A DNA stretch of 10,098 bases from Thermoplasmata archaeon (GTDB lineage Archaea; Thermoplasmatota; SW-10-69-26), in the NCBI GenBank assembly GCA_003561665.1, contig PWVY01000094.1, positions 1 through 10,098 of the forward strand, written 5' to 3'. The translations under genes and the position numbers were made by a program. A model generated the notes under the pieces. It did no database searches and was not told the DNA's origin. It saw only the letters and a list, made by a program, of their open reading frames with translations. The first letter of the stretch is position 1; every line of letters begins with the position of its first letter. This document shows positions 1 through 6,172 of the stretch, one piece after another.

Positions 1-308
1 GGAAGGCGGGGCGATCATGCATGAAAGCGATCGGGGAGCGTCCAAGCTTAGAGACCCTTTTCGAGCAAGGGGCTTGGTTTGCCCGAAAGACGGGGTTGGT
101 CGCCGACGAAACGCTTCGGGCGGTGGACGCTTGCCAGGAGGGAGGCGTAGCGATGGTTGCCATGTTAGGGAACACGGTCGTTGCGTACGGCGAAACGGAT
201 CGGTTGATGAACGTTCTTGGGGGCTTCGATGAACCGGTCGTGGTCCCGATCGACGAGGCGGGGCTGCGTGTGTTCGATAAGGATCGTTTGGACGAGTTGC
301 CCGCTTAG
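1..308 (+). CDS. GHMP kinase C-terminal fragment, probably archaeal pantoate kinase (5' truncated by window edge)
   Basis: Only the C-terminus is present. The frame is open to the left edge (first full codon at base 3), so the ATG at 21 is probably an internal Met. The fragment has the helix pattern expected after the catalytic part of a GHMP kinase, including a stretch of the type PSLETLFEQ...ARKTGL. A late motif GGVAMVAMLGNTVVAYG (about 141-191) resembles the AMLGNTVFA-type C-terminal motif I recall from archaeal pantoate kinases. That enzyme phosphorylates pantoate with ATP in the cytoplasm, before phosphopantothenate synthetase, in archaeal coenzyme A synthesis. The assignment to pantoate kinase rather than another GHMP kinase is from pattern memory. 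The TAG stop (306-308) overlaps the TAA stop of the convergent nuclease gene (305-307). If the ATG at 21 were the start, the product would be an orphan 95-residue protein, which seems less likely. Confidence 0.65.
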   Translation, partial: KAGRSCMKAIGERPSLETLFEQGAWFARKTGLVADETLRAVDACQEGGVAMVAMLGNTVVAYGETDRLMNVLGGFDEPVVVPIDEAGLRVFDKDRLDELPA

Positions 309-1000
309 GTTCTAGAATCGGCCGCGATTCGAGCGAGCATCGTGGGGCCTTCCCGTTCGATCGTGTCCGTTGGGGGCGTCCCTGCGTCGCTGGGGCACGC
401 TTCCTGTAGAGGGCAATCACCACAAAGAGGCGTCCGGGGTTTGCATATCTGGCGCCCGAACCGTACCAGGATCTCGTTCACGCATCGTCGTTGATCAGGC
501 TCTAGGATTGCGTGGAGGTCACGCTCCGTGGTGGCGGGGTCGTCTGCATCGACCCATCCCAGACGGTTGGCGATGCGGTGCACATGCGTGTCGACCGGGA
601 CCACGGGTTCTCCGAAGGCGTAGACGAGGATGCAGTTGCACGTTTTTCGTCCCACCCACGGGATTGCGAGGAGGTCCTTCTCGTTGGCGGGGATGGTCCC
701 CTCATGGTGCTCGATGAGATGGCGCGCGGCTTGGACAAGCCCTTTCCCTTTCTGTTTGTAGAACCCCACCGGGTGTGCAAGGTTGGCGACCGTGTCGGGG
801 TCCGCTTTCGCTAACGTTTCAGGGGTGGGAAAGGTCCCCAGGACTCGCCGGGCAGCAGGGTCCGTGACATCGTCATTGGTACGGTGGGAGAGGATGGTTG
901 CGACGAGAACAGCGAAGGGATCCATGGCCTCCATAGGTGGCTCTTCGTACCAATCCAACAGCGTGTCGAACGCGAACCCTATCGGGACGGGCTTGGCCAT
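305..1000 (-). CDS. nth: Endonuclease III (HhH-GPD DNA glycosylase/AP lyase with 4Fe-4S cluster)
   Basis: This 231-residue product has the usual length for the family. Endonuclease III removes oxidised pyrimidines and cleaves abasic sites in base excision repair. Residues 35-43 hold ILSHRTND, matching the LS-x-RT-x-(D/E) signature. The helix-hairpin-helix at about 110-121 contains the catalytic Lys (K119 in VGRKT). The catalytic Asp is D137 in VPVDTHVHR. The C-terminal cluster ligands are C186, C193, C196 and C202, with the canonical C-x6-C-x2-C-x5-C spacing. All key residues are present, so the enzyme should be active. One oddity is that the first hairpin glycine (usually PGVG) is Trp (PWVG, W115). 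The ATG at 1000 is chosen because it fits family length; no Shine-Dalgarno site is visible. It diverges from the M32 peptidase gene across 54 bp and converges on the kinase gene. Confidence 0.93.
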   Translation of the reverse strand: MAKPVPIGFAFDTLLDWYEEPPMEAMDPFAVLVATILSHRTNDDVTDPAARRVLGTFPTPETLAKADPDTVANLAHPVGFYKQKGKGLVQAARHLIEHHEGTIPANEKDLLAIPWVGRKTCNCILVYAFGEPVVPVDTHVHRIANRLGWVDADDPATTERDLHAILEPDQRRCVNEILVRFGRQICKPRTPLCGDCPLQEACPSDAGTPPTDTIEREGPTMLARIAADSRT

Positions 1001-1023
1001 GCGCTGCGGGATCGCTCTGAATG

Positions 1024-1032
1024 GCTTAGAGG
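1024..1032. promoter_or_regulatory. Possible shared bidirectional TATA-like element
   Basis: The 54-bp divergent spacer between the nuclease ATG (1000) and the peptidase ATG (1055) has one A/T-containing core, TTAGA (1026-1030) within GCTTAGAGG. It lies 27-28 bp from both start codons, the distance expected for leaderless archaeal transcripts in each direction. The match to a TATA consensus is weak, so the support is mainly positional. Confidence 0.3.
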
Positions 1033-1054
1033 CTTGGCCGTTCCCGTGGGGTTC

Positions 1055-2557
1055 ATGATGAATGGGGGGCTGCTCGCAGCCGTGACGGATCCCGTTGGAA
1101 CGTTAAGGAAAAAGGTGCGTCGCGCAAGCGCTCTGGAGCGCGCGCTTGGTGTGCTCCGCTGGGACCAGGAGGTCATGATGCCCCCGGGCGGGACGCCTGC
1201 GAGGGCAGAGGAGCGCTCTGCGCTGGCATCCCTCGTGCATGATGCTTGGACAAGCCAAACCATCGCGGACGCTATCGAACGTGCCGAGGGCCACGCATCG
1301 ACACCGGAGGACGAGGCCCTCGTTCGAGAAGCTCGATGGCGACACGAGCGGCGCGCGCGGGTGCCAGATGAACTCATCGAAGAGCTTGCCGATGTCACAG
1401 CCCGCGCTCACCCCGCATGGGCCAAGGCGCGGCGGGAGGACAACTTCGGCACGTTCGCGCCGTTCCTTGAGAAGATCGTTGATCTTCGACGCGAATATGC
1501 TCACCACGTCAACCCCGATGAGGATGCGTACACCGTTCTCTTCGAAGATCACGAGCCCTGGCTTCCCTGGGAAACGGCCCAGGACGCTCTCAACGCTCTC
1601 GCCACAGGGTTAGCTCCCCTCATCCAACAAGCACCCTCCTTGCAAGGAGATCATGCCCTGAAGGGGACATGGGTGGAGGAAAAGCAACGCGAGTTGATGA
1701 ACGAGATCCTCCAGGAGCTGGGATACGATTTCGATCGGGGACGTCTGGATGAAAGCGAACATCCCTTCAGCACAGGCAACCCGCACGATGCACGCATCAC
1801 CACAAGGCTCCATGAGGACGATTTAGCCAGCGGCCTCACCAGCACTGTCCACGAGTTCGGGCACGCCCTCTACACACAGAACCTCCCCCGTGAACATCTT
1901 GGCACGCCCCTGGGCAAAGCACGGGACCTCGTCGTGCACGAAGCAAACGCTCGGTTCTGGGAGAACCACATCGCCCGCTCGCTCGGGTTCTGGGAAGCGC
2001 TTACACCGAAGATCCAGGATCGTTTCGATTGCCCGATCGATCCCCTCGACGCCTGGCGTGCAGTCAACCGTATACAACCGGGAGCGATCCGCGTCGACGC
2101 CGACGAACTCACCTACCACGCTCACATCGTGCTTCGAACCCGCACAGAGAAACGCCTCATCGACGGGTCACTCTCCATCACCGATGCACCCACGTACTGG
2201 AACGAGCAGATGTTGGATCTCCTCGGTATCGAGCCCTCGAACGCGAGCGAAGGCATCCTTCAAGATGTCCACTGGAGCCATGGGTCCATCGGTTACTTTC
2301 CGACCTACTCGCTGGGCTCCCTCTTCTCCGCGCAAATCGCAGCCCGCATCGAAGAGGACATCGCACCCCTCCCCGAGTTAACCCTCGCAGGCCAGTACGC
2401 GCCCATCCGTGCGTGGCTCGAAGAGAACATCCATCGCCACGGTCAACTCTACACCACCCCCAACCTGATCGAAGAAGCCACCGGGAGCACCCTCACCGCG
2501 GATGCGTTCTTGACCTACGCGGAAGAGAAATATGAGCGCGTCTGGGAAGCTTCGTGA
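1055..2557 (+). CDS. M32-family metallocarboxypeptidase (carboxypeptidase Taq type)
   Basis: The product is 500 residues, the normal length for this zinc-dependent family, which removes C-terminal amino acids from peptides in the cytoplasm. The zinc site HEFGH is at 266-270, inside a segment of the type HPFSTG...DARITTR..EDD...STVHEFGHALY. A second motif HEANARFWEN (295-304) stands where family members have HESQS-x-x-WEN, and E296 is the likely third zinc ligand. DADELTYHAHI (348-358) and the long signature ILQDVHWSHGSIGYFPTYSLG (401-421) are also present. The frame is open upstream to 884, but that extension overlaps the start of the nuclease gene on the other strand and has no family match. 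The adjacent ATGs at 1055 and 1058 fit, with GTGGGG a few bases upstream. The stop is 1 bp from the stop of the convergent amidotransferase gene. Substitutions in the HESQS region may affect specificity. Confidence 0.93.
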   Translation: MMNGGLLAAVTDPVGTLRKKVRRASALERALGVLRWDQEVMMPPGGTPARAEERSALASLVHDAWTSQTIADAIERAEGHASTPEDEALVREARWRHERRARVPDELIEELADVTARAHPAWAKARREDNFGTFAPFLEKIVDLRREYAHHVNPDEDAYTVLFEDHEPWLPWETAQDALNALATGLAPLIQQAPSLQGDHALKGTWVEEKQRELMNEILQELGYDFDRGRLDESEHPFSTGNPHDARITTRLHEDDLASGLTSTVHEFGHALYTQNLPREHLGTPLGKARDLVVHEANARFWENHIARSLGFWEALTPKIQDRFDCPIDPLDAWRAVNRIQPGAIRVDADELTYHAHIVLRTRTEKRLIDGSLSITDAPTYWNEQMLDLLGIEPSNASEGILQDVHWSHGSIGYFPTYSLGSLFSAQIAARIEEDIAPLPELTLAGQYAPIRAWLEENIHRHGQLYTTPNLIEEATGSTLTADAFLTYAEEKYERVWEAS

Positions 2558-2558
2558 T

Positions 2559-3386
2559 TTACGCTGCCTTCTTCGCTTTCACCGGCTCGATCCGCTCATC
2601 CCCCTCCCGGGTCGCGATCAAGATATGGTTCTCGGGCAAAGCTTCCACCTCGAACCCCTCGATCATGGGATCACTGGAGATGAAGAACCCCTCCCGGCGC
2701 GGGACGGCCTGGCCTCTTCCAACGAACAACGTTGAGGCCTCACGCTCCTCATCGTCCGCATAACGCATAGCAACAAGGCAACGACCGTCTGTCAACGCCA
2801 GGTTCGCTCGCGTCGGCTTATCTCCCACCCCATGCTGTCGCTTCAACGCCTCCACGCGGTGTAGCGCGGAACGCATCGCATCCGCCAACTCTCGAGGAGA
2901 GGGATCGTCGATAGCATCCCCAAGCTCCTGCTGGATCACGGCGAACAAATGCTCGCTATCCGTAGTCCCCCGGATGTTGAAGTACACATCATCCGGGAGT
3001 TCCCGCCTCAACGATCGAAGAATCCGCTCATGCCCCTTGATGTGACCGTTGTGCATGAACAGAAGGCGACCCTGCGCGAAGGGGTGACAGTTCGTCTCCT
3101 GCACGTTCATGCCAGGAGATGCTCCTCGAACATGCGCGAAGAAGGCCTCGCTCTCGATGCGAGGTGCGATGTTTTTCATGTTCTGATCGGCCCACGCGGG
3201 AGCTGATGTTCTGTACAACGCGGGCCCTTGATCCAGGCGAGGAGCGTACCAGCCCACACCGAAACCATCCCCGTTCAGGGGGCCTTCTTGCGGGTCCGTT
3301 GCTTGCGACACGATGGAGTGGTCGGGCTTGTACAACACTTCGTTCAGCGCGATCGGGTCTCCTAAGTAAGCGGCGAAACGACACAT
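2559..3386 (-). CDS. Class II glutamine amidotransferase-like protein (YafJ/EgtC type, GATase_4)
   Basis: The 275-residue product starts MCRF, so methionine removal would expose the N-terminal nucleophile Cys2 of an Ntn hydrolase. It carries the glutaminase landmarks in order: NGDGFGVGWY (about 38-47), the FAHVRGAS and ETNCHPF substrate segment (about 83-103), and FMHNGHI (about 109-115). GTTDSEHLFAVI follows at about 139-150. No second synthase domain is attached, as in YafJ and in EgtC. EgtC cleaves a gamma-glutamyl amide in ergothioneine synthesis, but no EgtB or EgtD is visible here, so the substrate is unknown. The C-terminal end PVKAKKAA is a short basic tail. The gene diverges from the hydrolase gene and converges on the peptidase gene with a 1-bp gap. 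GAGG lies 7 bases before the ATG as a possible weak ribosome-binding site. The family call is firm and the biochemical role is open. Confidence 0.88.
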   Translation of the reverse strand: MCRFAAYLGDPIALNEVLYKPDHSIVSQATDPQEGPLNGDGFGVGWYAPRLDQGPALYRTSAPAWADQNMKNIAPRIESEAFFAHVRGASPGMNVQETNCHPFAQGRLLFMHNGHIKGHERILRSLRRELPDDVYFNIRGTTDSEHLFAVIQQELGDAIDDPSPRELADAMRSALHRVEALKRQHGVGDKPTRANLALTDGRCLVAMRYADDEEREASTLFVGRGQAVPRREGFFISSDPMIEGFEVEALPENHILIATREGDERIEPVKAKKAA

Positions 3387-3403
3387 CGTTGAGCCTCTGC
3401 CCC

Positions 3404-3420
3404 CAGCAGGGCCCTAGCTG
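3404..3420. repeat. Short imperfect palindrome in divergent spacer
   Basis: The perfect 8-bp palindrome AGGGCCCT (3408-3415) is flanked by CAGC on the left and AGCTG on the right, giving an imperfect dyad over 17 bp. It lies between the divergent amidotransferase and hydrolase genes, centred about 25 bp before the amidotransferase start. It could be an operator or hairpin. A short GC-rich palindrome may also occur by chance. Confidence 0.3.
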
Positions 3421-3444
3421 CATTTTGGGTTGATAAGCTTGCCG

Positions 3445-4413
3445 ATGCCACGAAGGTGTTCGCCTACGCAAGTTCGCCGTAGCACCCATGAACCCCCTCG
3501 TGTTTCATGGATTGTGCAGCGCCCGCCGATCATCGACGAGGAGCATTCCTTCGACCGGACCATGGTGTCCGTGATGGATGGGGTCCAGATGAGTGTCGTG
3601 GATGATGGGCCTCGCGATGCAGAGGAGATCCTGTTGTTCCAGCATGGGAACCCGACGTGGTCGTTCCTTTGGCGCCATGTTCTACACGATGCGCTCAGGC
3701 AGGGCCATCGCGTCGTGGCCCCGGACCTTGTTGGGTTCGGGCGCAGCGAGAAGCCACGAAGCCCAGCGTATCATTCCCTGGAGCGGCACATCCAGAACCT
3801 TGAGCACGCGATCGACGCGATGGGGCTTGAGGATGTTACCCTGGTGATGCACGATTGGGGGGGCCCTATCGGGATGGGGTTCGCGACACGGCATCCCGAT
3901 CGTATCCGGAGGCTCGTGATCACGAACACGATCGCGTTCGCTCCAAGCCGAGAGCGTTCCTTATCCCTTTGGCATAAAGCGTTTTCAAGCCCTCTGGCGC
4001 GCGTGGCTAGCACCCAACTGAACGCGGTTGTGGAGTCCGCCTTCCGGCTTGGGGTTCGAGATCCAGTCCCGGAGGACGTGTTGGATGCGTACCGGTGGCC
4101 TATGCAGGATAAGGCTGCGCGCATCGCGGCGGCTCGTTTCGTCGAGATGGTGCCTGATGGGCCCGATCATGAAAGCTCGAAGGCTCTGCGCGCGATGCAG
4201 GAGCGTTACGTGGAGATTCAGGATGTACCCGCACTGGTCTTGTGGGCGGATGCTGACCCAGTGATGCGTCCCACGTTCGCGCGTAAATGGAGCGAAGCGT
4301 TCCCCAAGGCGGAGGTTCTCCACGTGAGCAAAACCGCCAAGCATTTCTGGCAGGAGGATGCCCCCAGCGCGTTCGCCGGCCCGATGTTGGATTGGATCGC
4401 GAAAACCTCGTGA
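3445..4413 (+). CDS. Haloalkane dehalogenase-like alpha/beta hydrolase
   Basis: The product is 322 residues from the ATG at 3445 (327 from an in-frame TTG at 3430; numbering here is from the TTG). It shows the full catalytic layout of haloalkane dehalogenases. The oxyanion segment HGNPTWSFLWR is at 72-82, the nucleophile elbow MHDWGG at 140-145 with Asp142, the acid is probably Asp276 in WADADPV, and the base is His305 in KHFWQEDAP. Asn74 and Trp143 match the halide-stabilising pair of that family. The expected reaction is hydrolysis of a carbon-halogen bond through an Asp ester, in the cytoplasm. Related Asp-nucleophile hydrolases include fluoroacetate dehalogenases (usually HDRG) and epoxide hydrolases, so the substrate is not fixed. 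The region 168-255 would be the helical cap. The start is uncertain because the first 40 residues are not clearly conserved and no strong promoter or ribosome-binding site is visible. Confidence 0.85.
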   Translation: MPRRCSPTQVRRSTHEPPRVSWIVQRPPIIDEEHSFDRTMVSVMDGVQMSVVDDGPRDAEEILLFQHGNPTWSFLWRHVLHDALRQGHRVVAPDLVGFGRSEKPRSPAYHSLERHIQNLEHAIDAMGLEDVTLVMHDWGGPIGMGFATRHPDRIRRLVITNTIAFAPSRERSLSLWHKAFSSPLARVASTQLNAVVESAFRLGVRDPVPEDVLDAYRWPMQDKAARIAAARFVEMVPDGPDHESSKALRAMQERYVEIQDVPALVLWADADPVMRPTFARKWSEAFPKAEVLHVSKTAKHFWQEDAPSAFAGPMLDWIAKTS

Positions 4414-4422
4414 GGGGGCTGG

Positions 4423-5163
4423 TTATAGGAACAGGTTCCCGCGCTCCTCCAGGACCCGATCCAGTTCTTCACGCATCAAGGCTTGTGCGTCGTGACGGAT
4501 CTCCTCAACCGGGTCACCGTCCGCGTTGTCCGCCGTCATGTATTTCCCCGGATCGACGGGTGGAAGCACCTCGATGCGCCACTTCACGGGTAATGGGAAA
4601 AGCGTCGCCGGAAGGGGCACACCGATCCCGAGCAGCTCCTTCGTGAACTCCAAACGCGTGACGGTGGGATGCGTCTCTTCCCCTCCCACGATGAGGACGG
4701 GGATGATGGGAGCCATCGACGCGCTCGCGACGCGAGCGAAGCCGGGCTCGAAGCGCTCTAACTCGTAACGCTTGGAGAAGGGCTTGAAGCTGCCCCGTTC
4801 CCCTTCAGGGAAGAAAAGGACAAGGTTGTCCTCATCGAGCAGTCGAATACTCTCGGAGACGCTTGCTTCGTACATGCCCATGCGGCGGGCCCAGTCGCTG
4901 ATCTTGTCCCATCGGAACCAGTTCGGGTGAACGGCCGTGTACACATCCCGCCCTGCGTCGTTCCGAAGCGTCGCGTACAAATTCGCGAAGTCCCACCCTG
5001 CCCAACCGGCATGATTGGAAACCAGGAGCCCTTTCCCTTCGGGGATGTTCTCAAGGCCTTTCACGGTGAGCCGTGAGTACCGGCGGATGAGCTCGTAGAT
5101 GCGGGTGATCTCATCCGCGGTGTCCTCGTCGATCCCGCCGGGGCCTTGATGGGCCGTCGTCAT
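4423..5163 (-). CDS. Lysophospholipid acyltransferase-like protein (PlsC/MGAT-like)
   Basis: The 246-residue product belongs to the glycerolipid acyltransferase superfamily. Block I is SNHAGWAGWD (about 49-58), with the catalytic His six residues before the Asp, a spacing found in the MGAT-like branch rather than strict PlsC (H-x4-D). Block III is FFPEGERGSFKPF (about 117-129), followed by ELERFEPGFARVA and APIIPVLIVGGEE, typical of that branch. No clear membrane helix is seen, so it may sit peripherally on the membrane. The family moves an acyl group from acyl-CoA or acyl-ACP to a glycerol-phosphate or similar acceptor. That is notable in an archaeon, whose main lipids are ether-linked, so the acceptor is unknown. 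The gene lies 49 bp after the isomerase on the same strand and converges with the hydrolase gene across 9 bp. ATG 5163 was chosen from family length. Confidence 0.85.
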   Translation of the reverse strand: MTTAHQGPGGIDEDTADEITRIYELIRRYSRLTVKGLENIPEGKGLLVSNHAGWAGWDFANLYATLRNDAGRDVYTAVHPNWFRWDKISDWARRMGMYEASVSESIRLLDEDNLVLFFPEGERGSFKPFSKRYELERFEPGFARVASASMAPIIPVLIVGGEETHPTVTRLEFTKELLGIGVPLPATLFPLPVKWRIEVLPPVDPGKYMTADNADGDPVEEIRHDAQALMREELDRVLEERGNLFL

Positions 5164-5185
5164 CTGGAAGGGTTCAAGCGCTGGC

Positions 5186-5202
5186 GTGGTATGCTTGTTT
5201 CG
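5186..5202 (-). promoter_or_regulatory. Possible BRE/TATA promoter of the acyltransferase gene
   Basis: Read on the minus strand, CCGAAACAAGCATACC contains a BRE-like CGAAA followed by a weak TATA-like CAAGCATA. The A/T core is centred about 28-32 bp before the ATG at 5163, which would give a leaderless or nearly leaderless transcript. The element is weak, and read-through from the isomerase gene is an alternative. Confidence 0.35.
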
Positions 5203-5212
5203 GCCGCCGGAA

Positions 5213-6145
5213 TCATGGTTCAGGCGAATCCAAGGGTGCCAGCTCCGTCCCCCAAGATCGCTCGAAGGCTCCCAAGGCTTCGCCCGGAGGGTGTGCGCCT
5301 TCCTCAGTAGCGATGCGCTTTACGCGCTCAGCGGGGGTGACATCGAACACGGGGTTGTCCACCACGACCCCCTCGATGGGGTCTTCTAAGACCTCAGCAT
5401 CGTCGCGCTCTTCGATGGGAACGTCGTGCCCGGTGGGCGCGTTCGGGTCAACCTTGAACGTCTCAGCGGCAACGAAGAACGGGACGTTTGCCTCCTTGCT
5501 TGCAAGCGAGAGAAGCCGTGTGCCGATCTTGTTCACGATGTCCCCGTTGGCCGCGATCGTGTCGCATCCCGTGATGACGGCGTCCGCGCGTTCAAGCGCG
5601 GCACCCATGGCCGCGTCCACCATGAACCGCGCGGGGATCCCCTTGTCCGCAAGTTGGGTTGCCGTGATGATGCCCTGGCGCCAGGGTCGCGTCTCGAGCA
5701 CGATGACGTGTTCGAAGGGTCGTTCGGCGTGGCGGGTTTCGATGCCGGCGAGGGCGGCTTGCGAGTTGCAATGCGTGATCACGATGTTCGCGTCCTCGAG
5801 CAAGGTGGCGGCTCGGCGCCCGACTCGTTCTCGGGCTCGTAAGCTATCATGCACGAAGCGTTGCGCTCGAGCTTCAACCGCGCTTGGCCCCGAGGGGAGC
5901 GCGTCGAGCGTGTAGGCGAGAGCGTTTTTGAGGGAGACAGCCGTGGGGCGCGTGGCCAAAAGGCGTTGGGCGGCGTCTTGCATCTCGGCGTCGGATGCTT
6001 CGTTTTGGGCTAAGCGCCCGATGGCTTGGACAGCGTGCCGGGCCAGTGCGGCGGCGCCTCGCACGCTCATCGTTTCGATGTCGTGGGTGGCTTGGTCCAC
6101 GGTGGGTGCGTCGTTGAACGGCACGTCCCTTGTTTGGCAGCGCAT
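5213..6145 (-). CDS. Ribose-1,5-bisphosphate isomerase (eIF2B alpha/beta/delta-like family)
   Basis: The 310-residue product matches the archaeal R15P isomerase branch of the aIF2B/MtnA superfamily. It has an N-terminal IETMSVRGAAALAR segment (23-36), then THCNSQAAL (124-132) with the catalytic Cys126. R15P isomerases have THCNS here, whereas methylthioribose-1-phosphate isomerase has THCNAG. ETRPWRQG (151-158), GCDTI (193-197) with catalytic Asp195, and NKIGT (205-209) follow. The enzyme converts ribose-1,5-bisphosphate to ribulose-1,5-bisphosphate in archaeal AMP salvage, between AMP phosphorylase and form III RuBisCO; neither partner is in this window. The C-terminus ends in a Pro/acidic tail. 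The gene starts 27 bp after the stop of the large regulator on the same strand, so it may share its transcript. An imperfect dyad covers the start codon. An aIF2B-like regulatory subunit is the main alternative. Confidence 0.85.
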   Translation of the reverse strand: MRCQTRDVPFNDAPTVDQATHDIETMSVRGAAALARHAVQAIGRLAQNEASDAEMQDAAQRLLATRPTAVSLKNALAYTLDALPSGPSAVEARAQRFVHDSLRARERVGRRAATLLEDANIVITHCNSQAALAGIETRHAERPFEHVIVLETRPWRQGIITATQLADKGIPARFMVDAAMGAALERADAVITGCDTIAANGDIVNKIGTRLLSLASKEANVPFFVAAETFKVDPNAPTGHDVPIEERDDAEVLEDPIEGVVVDNPVFDVTPAERVKRIATEEGAHPPGEALGAFERSWGTELAPLDSPEP

Positions 6146-6164
6146 CCGGTATAGGCCTACCGAT
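6144..6164. repeat. Imperfect dyad over the isomerase start codon
   Basis: The perfect palindrome TAGGCCTA (6152-6159) lies inside ATCCGGTA on the left and CCGAT on the right. The outer arms are complementary with a one-base and a two-base bulge. It overlaps the isomerase ATG (6143-6145) and the short spacer to the upstream regulator gene. It could be an operator for internal control or an RNA hairpin that affects translation. Confidence 0.35.
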
Positions 6165-6172
6165 ACGAGGGC

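Noticed and set aside
1..308. Reading the first gene as a complete 95-residue protein from ATG 21
   Set aside because: The frame is open to the window edge and the upstream codons continue the expected kinase C-terminal pattern, so a truncated gene is more likely.
512..814. Plus-strand open frames opposite endonuclease III
   Set aside because: Low-complexity translations with no recognisable family, explained by the nuclease coding strand.
884..1054. N-terminal extension of the M32 peptidase reading frame
   Set aside because: It overlaps the start of the nuclease gene on the other strand, has no family match, and the ATG at 1055 gives the normal family length of 500 residues.
5313..5915. 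Long plus-strand open frame opposite the isomerase gene
   Set aside because: Ser/Thr/Arg-rich translation without motifs; it is the complement of a well-supported gene in a GC-rich genome.
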